NCBI GenBank assembly: GCA_012510865.1
Contig: JAAZHF010000181.1
Coordinates: 1-11,554, forward strand
Direction of reading: 5' to 3'
Source of the DNA: Gammaproteobacteria bacterium
Lineage (GTDB): Bacteria; Pseudomonadota; Gammaproteobacteria; Xanthomonadales; Xanthomonadaceae
Length of the DNA: 11,554 bases
The position numbers and the translations under genes are program-made. The notes under the pieces are model-generated. The model worked only from the letters and a program-made list of their open reading frames with translations. It was not told the origin of the DNA and did no database searches. Positions 6,414-11,554 of the stretch are shown piece by piece. The number at the start of each line of letters is the position of its first letter. Positions within the stretch are counted from its first letter, which is position 1.

Positions 6414-8315
6414 CTAGTAGCTGCGCTGGGCCACCCGCAGGACGCGCGGGGTGACGAAGACCAGGAGCTCGGCCTTCTCCTTGGTGCGGCCCTTGGTCTT
6501 GAACAGGTTGCCGAGCACCGGGAGGTCGCCCAGGAACGGCACCTTCGACAGCGAGTCGCGGTCGCTGAATTCGTACACGCCGCCCACGACCACCGTCTGG
6601 CCGTCCTCGATCAGGACCGCGGTGGTGACCTCGCGCTTGGCCAGGTTCGGCACCGCGCCGAAGCCGAGGATCTCGGTGTAGTCGAGCACCTCGTCCTTCT
6701 GGACCTTGAGGTTCAGGAACACGCGGCCGTCGGCGGTGATGGTCGGGGTGACCTCGAGCCGCAGCAGGGCCTCCTTGAACTGCACCGTCGGCACGTTGGC
6801 GTTCTGGCCACCGGTGACCGTGAGGTAGCCGACCTCGCGGCCCTGGCTGATGATGGCCGGCTGCTGGTTGCTGGTCACCACGCGCGGGTTGGACACCACC
6901 TCGCCGCGGTTCTCGCGCTGCAGCGCCTGCAGTTCGAGGTCCCAGTCGATGGTGTTGCCCAGGATCGTGAAGGCGATCGAACCCGGGTTCAGGGCGCCGC
7001 CGAGGCCGAAGTCGCTGTTGAGGCGGCCCGGGGTCCAGGGACCGGTGGAGCGGTTGCCCTCGATCGAACCCGTGGTGGTCAGGCGGTCCTTGGTGGCGCT
7101 GACGCCGAAGCGGGCGCCGAGGTCGCGCGCGAAGGATTCGTTGGCGATCACGATCCGGGCTTCGATCACGACCTGGTCGACCGGCTTGTCCAGGGTGGTC
7201 ACCAGGCGCTTGATCTCTTCCACGCGCTGCGGGATGTCGATCACCAGCAGCGTGTTGGTGCGGCGGTCGTGGCTCAGGCTGCCCCGGCGCGAAAGGAAGC
7301 CGCGGCTCTCCTGGCCCTGGCCCATGCCGCCCTGGTTGCCCTGGCTGCTCTTGCTCTCCTCGGTGAGGAGCTTGGCGATGTCCTCGGCGCTGCCGTAGGA
7401 GATCGGGATGTACTCGGTCACCATCTCCGCGCTCTCCTCGAGCGCGAGGCGCGCGTCCGCGATGTCCTGCTCGAACTTCGCGATCTCCGCCTGCGGGGCC
7501 ACCCAGATCACGTTGCCGCTGCGGCGCTTGTCCAGCGACTTGGCCTGCAGGACGATGTCCAGGGCCTGGTCCCACGGCACGTTGATCAGCCGCAGGGTGA
7601 CGTTGCCGGTGACGCTGTCGCTGGCGACGATGTTGAGGTCCGAGAGCTCGGCGATCAGCTGCAGCACCGTGCGCACCGGCACGTCCTGGAAGTTGAACGT
7701 CACCGGGCGCCCGCGGTAGGCACGGGTGTCGGCCGCCGCGGCCTGGGCGGTGGCGCCGACGGTGTTCGCCGCCGTCGCGCCGACCGCGCGACCGGGCGCT
7801 TCGGCGCGCGGCACGATCTCGACGATGTAGTCGCGGCCGGTCTGGTAGGCCACCGGCTCGAAGGCACCCTGCGTGCTGAGCACGATCTGGGTGCCCCTGG
7901 CGCCCTGGTTGGCGTCGATCCGCTGCACCGGGGTGGCGAAGTCGGTGACGTTGAGCGGGCGCTGCAGCGCCGCCGGCAGCGCGGCGTTGCCGACGTTGAC
8001 GATCACCGTACCGCCCTCTGTGCGCAGGTCGGGCGCGGCGCCCTCGCCGTCGAAGCGGAGCACGAGCTTGCCGGCGCCGCCCTCGCCGCGCTTGAAGTCG
8101 ATCCCGGCGACGGCGACCTCGGCCGGCACCTGCCTGGCCGGATCGACCGCCACCACGGAGGACTGGGCAAGGGCGGCCGCGTGCGCGCCGGGCCCCGGCG
8201 CGGCGCTGACCGACCCGAATGCGGCGACGAGGCCGACGAGGAGACCGCAGGCGCCTGCCCGGATGGGCAGGGCCCGCTGGGTCGACGAACGGCGTTGCGC
8301 GTTGGTGAAGGTCAT
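6414..8315 (-). CDS. pilQ: Type IV pilus secretin PilQ
   Basis: PilQ forms the outer-membrane ring through which the pilus passes. The 633 residues contain a signal peptide (about 1-45; basic start, core GLLVGLVAAFGSVSA), an AMIN peptidoglycan-binding-like region at about 68-168, the N0/STN domain at about 204-262 (PVTFNFQDVPVRTVLQLIAE), an N1 secretin domain at about 298-376 with a Gly/Gln/Ser-rich insert (322-337), and the secretin core at about 380-625. The core includes EVVSNPRVVTSNQQPAI and VPFLGDLPVLGNLF (592-605). I see only one AMIN-like region, whereas the Pseudomonas aeruginosa homologue has two, which fits the shorter length. The ATG at 8315 has AGGGGAAG 4 nt upstream. It lies 14 nt after pilP, its inner-membrane tether, and is the last gene before a hairpin terminator. 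Identification is secure. Confidence 0.97.
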   Translation of the reverse strand: MTFTNAQRRSSTQRALPIRAGACGLLVGLVAAFGSVSAAPGPGAHAAALAQSSVVAVDPARQVPAEVAVAGIDFKRGEGGAGKLVLRFDGEGAAPDLRTEGGTVIVNVGNAALPAALQRPLNVTDFATPVQRIDANQGARGTQIVLSTQGAFEPVAYQTGRDYIVEIVPRAEAPGRAVGATAANTVGATAQAAAADTRAYRGRPVTFNFQDVPVRTVLQLIAELSDLNIVASDSVTGNVTLRLINVPWDQALDIVLQAKSLDKRRSGNVIWVAPQAEIAKFEQDIADARLALEESAEMVTEYIPISYGSAEDIAKLLTEESKSSQGNQGGMGQGQESRGFLSRRGSLSHDRRTNTLLVIDIPQRVEEIKRLVTTLDKPVDQVVIEARIVIANESFARDLGARFGVSATKDRLTTTGSIEGNRSTGPWTPGRLNSDFGLGGALNPGSIAFTILGNTIDWDLELQALQRENRGEVVSNPRVVTSNQQPAIISQGREVGYLTVTGGQNANVPTVQFKEALLRLEVTPTITADGRVFLNLKVQKDEVLDYTEILGFGAVPNLAKREVTTAVLIEDGQTVVVGGVYEFSDRDSLSKVPFLGDLPVLGNLFKTKGRTKEKAELLVFVTPRVLRVAQRSY

Positions 8316-8329
8316 CTGGCTTCCCCTAA

Positions 8330-8872
8330 TCAATTGTCTTCGAGCGCAATCGACGCCGGCCTTTCCAGCCAGCCACCCGCGCCGTCGGGCACGAGTTCGA
8401 CGAGTTCGATGCGGTCTTCGGTGACGCTGGTGACGCGGCCGTCGTTCTGGCCCATGTACACGCCCGGGCCGACCCGGTAGGTGACCTTGTCCGGCGCCAT
8501 CACCAGGGCCGTCAGGCTGCTGCCCGATCCGAGCGATCCCACCATGTCGAGCGTGTCGAGCGGGAACTGCTCCAGCGTCTGCTTGCGCCGGTTCGAATCC
8601 GGTCGCGGACCGCTGCCGCCGCCGCTTTCGTTGGTGAAGGCCGCGCTGAACGGGTCGCGCATGTTCTGCGCGGCGTATTCGAAGGTCTCGAACTGCTGCA
8701 TCACCGGCAGCGGCTCGAGCGGCGGGGCCGGGCGGGCGCGGACGTTGGCGACCCACTCCTCGAGGTTCGGCGCCCCGCCGGGTTCGCTGGTGATGCCGCG
8801 GCCGCAACCGGCCAGGGCCAGCGCGAGCGCGGCGCAGGCCAGCCCGCGTGCGGCCTTGGATGTCATGCGCAT
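8330..8872 (-). CDS. pilP: Type IV pilus alignment lipoprotein PilP
   Basis: This 180-residue lipoprotein has a short signal sequence ending in the lipobox LAGC, with the lipidated Cys at position 23. A Pro-rich flexible linker (about 47-58) leads to the RDPF motif (72-75), which is characteristic of PilP, and a C-terminal beta domain (about 105-165) that in studied systems contacts the N0 domain of PilQ. The flexible N-terminal segment binds the PilN/PilO dimer, so the protein bridges the inner-membrane subcomplex and the secretin. The first ATG (8872) is preferred over an in-frame ATG two codons later because AGGGGGGAG sits 8 nt before it. It starts 1 nt after the pilO stop, and pilQ follows 14 nt later. 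Length and motifs are normal for the family. Confidence 0.95.
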   Translation of the reverse strand: MRMTSKAARGLACAALALALAGCGRGITSEPGGAPNLEEWVANVRARPAPPLEPLPVMQQFETFEYAAQNMRDPFSAAFTNESGGGSGPRPDSNRRKQTLEQFPLDTLDMVGSLGSGSSLTALVMAPDKVTYRVGPGVYMGQNDGRVTSVTEDRIELVELVPDGAGGWLERPASIALEDN

Positions 8873-8873
8873 G

Positions 8874-9542
8874 TCAGCGGCTCCCCCCTGCTTCGACGAC
8901 CGCCGCCTGGGCGGCCGCCTCCTCCTCGTCCAGATAGCGGTACGTCTTGACCGTGCCGACCAGCTCCAGCGCGGAGTTCGGCCGGATGCCGGCGCGCGGA
9001 TCCTTGTCGCCGCCGCGCGGACGCAGCTGGATGTCGTGCATCGTCATGATCACCACCCGCGGCAGCGAGGCCACGCCGCTGACGAAGGCGCCGAACTGGT
9101 GGTAGGTGCCCACCATGCGCAGCGCGATCGGCTTCTCGGCGTAGAACTCCTTCGGCGTCTCGGGGCCCGGCTGGAACAGGTCGTTCTGGATGCCGGTCGC
9201 GAGCGCGGTCTGCGAGATGTCGACGATGAGGTCGGGCATCTCGGTGCGGCTGGGCAGCTGGCGGAGCATCTGCTGCAGCTGCTGCTCCATCTGGGCCAGC
9301 TGGAGCTTGAGCGGCTCGAGGTTGGCCGCGCGCCCCTGCTTGGTCTCGAACTCCGCGCGCAGCTCGGTCTCCGTGCGCTCCAGCGACTTGAGCTGGTCGC
9401 CCTTGTCGCGGGTGGCGAACCACCACAGGGCGACGAAGATCAGCAGCCCCGTGAGGATGCAGAACCCGATCTTGTACTCGCGCGGCCAGGAGCCGATGTT
9501 GTTGAAGTCCAGATCCTTGAGCGACACCTTGCGCTTGCTCAC
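8874..9542 (-). CDS. pilO: Type IV pilus inner-membrane protein PilO
   Basis: The 222 residues comprise a cytoplasmic N-terminus (1-24) with the family-typical LKDLDFNNIGSWP, one membrane helix (about 25-43), a coiled-coil segment (about 48-96, e.g. LKLQLAQMEQQLQQMLRQLP) and a periplasmic ferredoxin-like domain (about 105-205). PilO pairs with PilN to form the inner-membrane alignment dimer that connects PilM in the cytoplasm with PilP and PilQ. The stretch KEFYAEKPIALRMVGTYHQF is highly typical of PilO. The start is GTG at 9542, overlapping the pilN stop by 4 nt (GTGA). The acidic/Ala-rich last 18 residues are probably disordered. Identification is secure. Confidence 0.96.
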   Translation of the reverse strand: MSKRKVSLKDLDFNNIGSWPREYKIGFCILTGLLIFVALWWFATRDKGDQLKSLERTETELRAEFETKQGRAANLEPLKLQLAQMEQQLQQMLRQLPSRTEMPDLIVDISQTALATGIQNDLFQPGPETPKEFYAEKPIALRMVGTYHQFGAFVSGVASLPRVVIMTMHDIQLRPRGGDKDPRAGIRPNSALELVGTVKTYRYLDEEEAAAQAAVVEAGGSR

Positions 9543-10308
9543 GACGCGGCTCCTTCTTCAGCGGCGGGCCGCTCTTCGATGGCCGGCGCGCCTTCCACGG
9601 CCGGGGCCGGTTCGACGGCGGGCTCGTCGCCGGCCGGGACGCCCTCCGGCGCGTCGGCGGCAGCTGCAGGCGCGGCGTCGGCCTGGCCGGCGTCGACGGC
9701 CGGGGGACCGGCGTCGACCGGCGGCACCGGGTCGGGGATGCCGTCGCCGTCGAGGTCGGTCGGCGCGTTCGGATTGGCGAGCTGCACGCCCAGGGTGAAG
9801 GCATAGGGCAGCCCGGGCACGCCGTCGCGGGCCTCGATGATCGAGAGGTCGGGCTTGGTCATCCAGCCCGATCCTTCGAGGTTGCGCATGTACGTGCTCA
9901 CACGGGCGTTGGACTGCGAGCGGCCTTCCAGGGTCAGCTGCTCGCCGACCTGCTTGATCGAGGTCAGCACCACGCCGTCGGGGATGGTGCGCACCAGCGA
10001 GTCGAACAGATGCACCATCTGCGAACGGTTCGCCTGCAGCTGCTCGATCACGTCCTTGCGCGCCAGCAGGCGGGCCTTCTGGCGATCGAGCTCGTCGATC
10101 TCGGTGATCCGCGCCTCGACCTGGCTGATCTGGTCCTTGAGGTAGGCGTTGCGGCGGTTCTGGCCGTCGATCTGGGCGTTGTAGTAGCCGTTGACCAGGA
10201 ACCAGAGCACCAGGCCGGCGAGCGCGGCCAGGCCGAGCATCAGGTAGAACTCCTGCTGCCGCTGCTTGCGGCGCTCCGCGCGCCACGGGAGGAGGTTGAT
10301 GCGTGCCA

Positions 10309-10309
<1 letters not shown>
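9539..10309 (-). CDS. pilN: Type IV pilus inner-membrane protein PilN with long acidic tail
   Basis: PilN is a bitopic membrane protein. The N-terminal INLLPWR (4-10) is the conserved peptide that binds a groove in PilM. A membrane helix spans about 22-40, a coiled coil about 45-95, and a periplasmic ferredoxin-like domain about 100-178. The protein has 256 residues, against about 180-220 in most relatives: residues 180-256 form an Ala/Pro/Glu-rich tail that begins with DLDGDGIPD (185-193), which resembles a calcium-binding loop. Its topology places that tail in the periplasm. The ATG at 10309 shares one base with the pilM stop (TGATG) and is preceded by TGAGGAG 9 nt away; the stop overlaps pilO. 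Role: with PilO it forms the dimer that transmits between cytoplasmic PilM and periplasmic PilP. Identification is secure; the tail function is unknown. Confidence 0.96.
9543..9555 (-). promoter_or_regulatory. Ribosome binding site deciding the pilO GTG start
   Basis: On the minus strand AAGGAG (9550-9555) lies 7 nt before the GTG at 9542, within the end of pilN. No ATG is available at the expected N-terminus, and the GTG overlaps the pilN TGA. Confidence 0.65.
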
Positions 10310-11382
<1,073 letters not shown>

Positions 11383-11417
11383 TCACGGGCGCTTACGTGC
11401 GCTTCGTGCCCCGTTGC

Positions 11418-11448
11418 ATTAAATAACGGAGTTTTTACCAGTTGGCAA
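11418..11448 (-). promoter_or_regulatory. Candidate sigma-70 promoter of pilMNOPQ
   Basis: On the minus strand TTGCCA (11443-11448) is followed after 17 nt by TATTTA (11420-11425), or after 19 nt by the better -10 match TTTAAT (11418-11423). The region is a clear AT-rich island in otherwise very GC-rich DNA, about 50 nt before the pilM start. No CDS is visible in 11368-11554. In several gammaproteobacteria a divergent penicillin-binding protein 1a gene lies beyond pilM, but none of it is inside this window. Confidence 0.45.
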
Positions 11449-11493
11449 CAAGCGGCACTCCAAAGCGTGCTGCATTCCGCGTTCGGTCAGCTA

Positions 11494-11526
11494 TTGCCCC
11501 GGTGCGTCACCCCTTGCCCCGGCGCG
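11494..11526. repeat. Short tandem-spaced direct repeat upstream of pilM
   Basis: TTGCCCCGGTGCG (11494-11506) and TTGCCCCGGCGCG (11514-11526) differ at one of 13 positions and start 20 nt apart, about two helical turns. They lie upstream of the candidate pilM promoter. They could be paired regulator sites or chance in GC-rich DNA. Confidence 0.35.
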
Positions 11527-11554
11527 GCCGCCGACCCCGGCCACCTCTATATAC

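Noticed and set aside
6411..8480. 689-codon plus-strand open frame opposite pilQ
   Set aside because: Exact antisense of a secure pilQ, with repeated Val/Leu/Asp/His patterns typical of a reverse-complement shadow.

Overview
The window is very GC-rich. Every gene I can support reads leftward (minus strand). Gene content and protein style suggest a gammaproteobacterium, most likely of the Xanthomonadaceae/Lysobacteraceae (Lysobacter, Luteimonas or Xanthomonas-like). This placement is an inference from the sequence, not a database result.

The right half (about 6.4-11.4 kb) is the complete type IV pilus alignment operon, transcribed pilM-pilN-pilO-pilP-pilQ. PilM is a cytoplasmic actin-like protein that docks on the N-terminal INLLPWR motif of PilN. 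PilN and PilO are bitopic inner-membrane proteins. PilP is a lipoprotein linking them to PilQ, the outer-membrane secretin. The genes overlap or are separated by 1-14 nt. A candidate promoter lies upstream of pilM, and a UUCG-loop hairpin just after pilQ is the likely end of the transcript.

The left half (1-6.3 kb) is a MoxR/Bat ('aerotolerance'-type) operon in the same orientation: MoxR AAA+ ATPase, DUF58 protein, DUF4381-like membrane protein, BatA-type VWA protein, a BatB-type VWA protein fused to a BatC-like TPR region, and a BatD-type protein that runs off the left edge. Starts and stops interlock (GTGA, TGATG, GTGA, ATGA), so the operon looks translationally coupled. By analogy with related systems the ATPase may act as a chaperone that remodels or loads metal-binding VWA partners in the membrane. 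The exact function of Bat operons is unsettled.

The most notable observation is an in-frame TAG in the batA-type gene. It removes the C-terminal quarter, including the last membrane helix, although the reading frame continues intact and family-like to a normal stop that overlaps the batB start. Other points are a periplasmic PilN tail with a calcium-loop-like DLDGDGIPD motif, degenerate metal-site residues in the BatB and DUF58 proteins, and a signal-peptide-like helix at the VWA/TPR fusion junction. I see no clearly new system, mobile element, RNA gene or CRISPR array.
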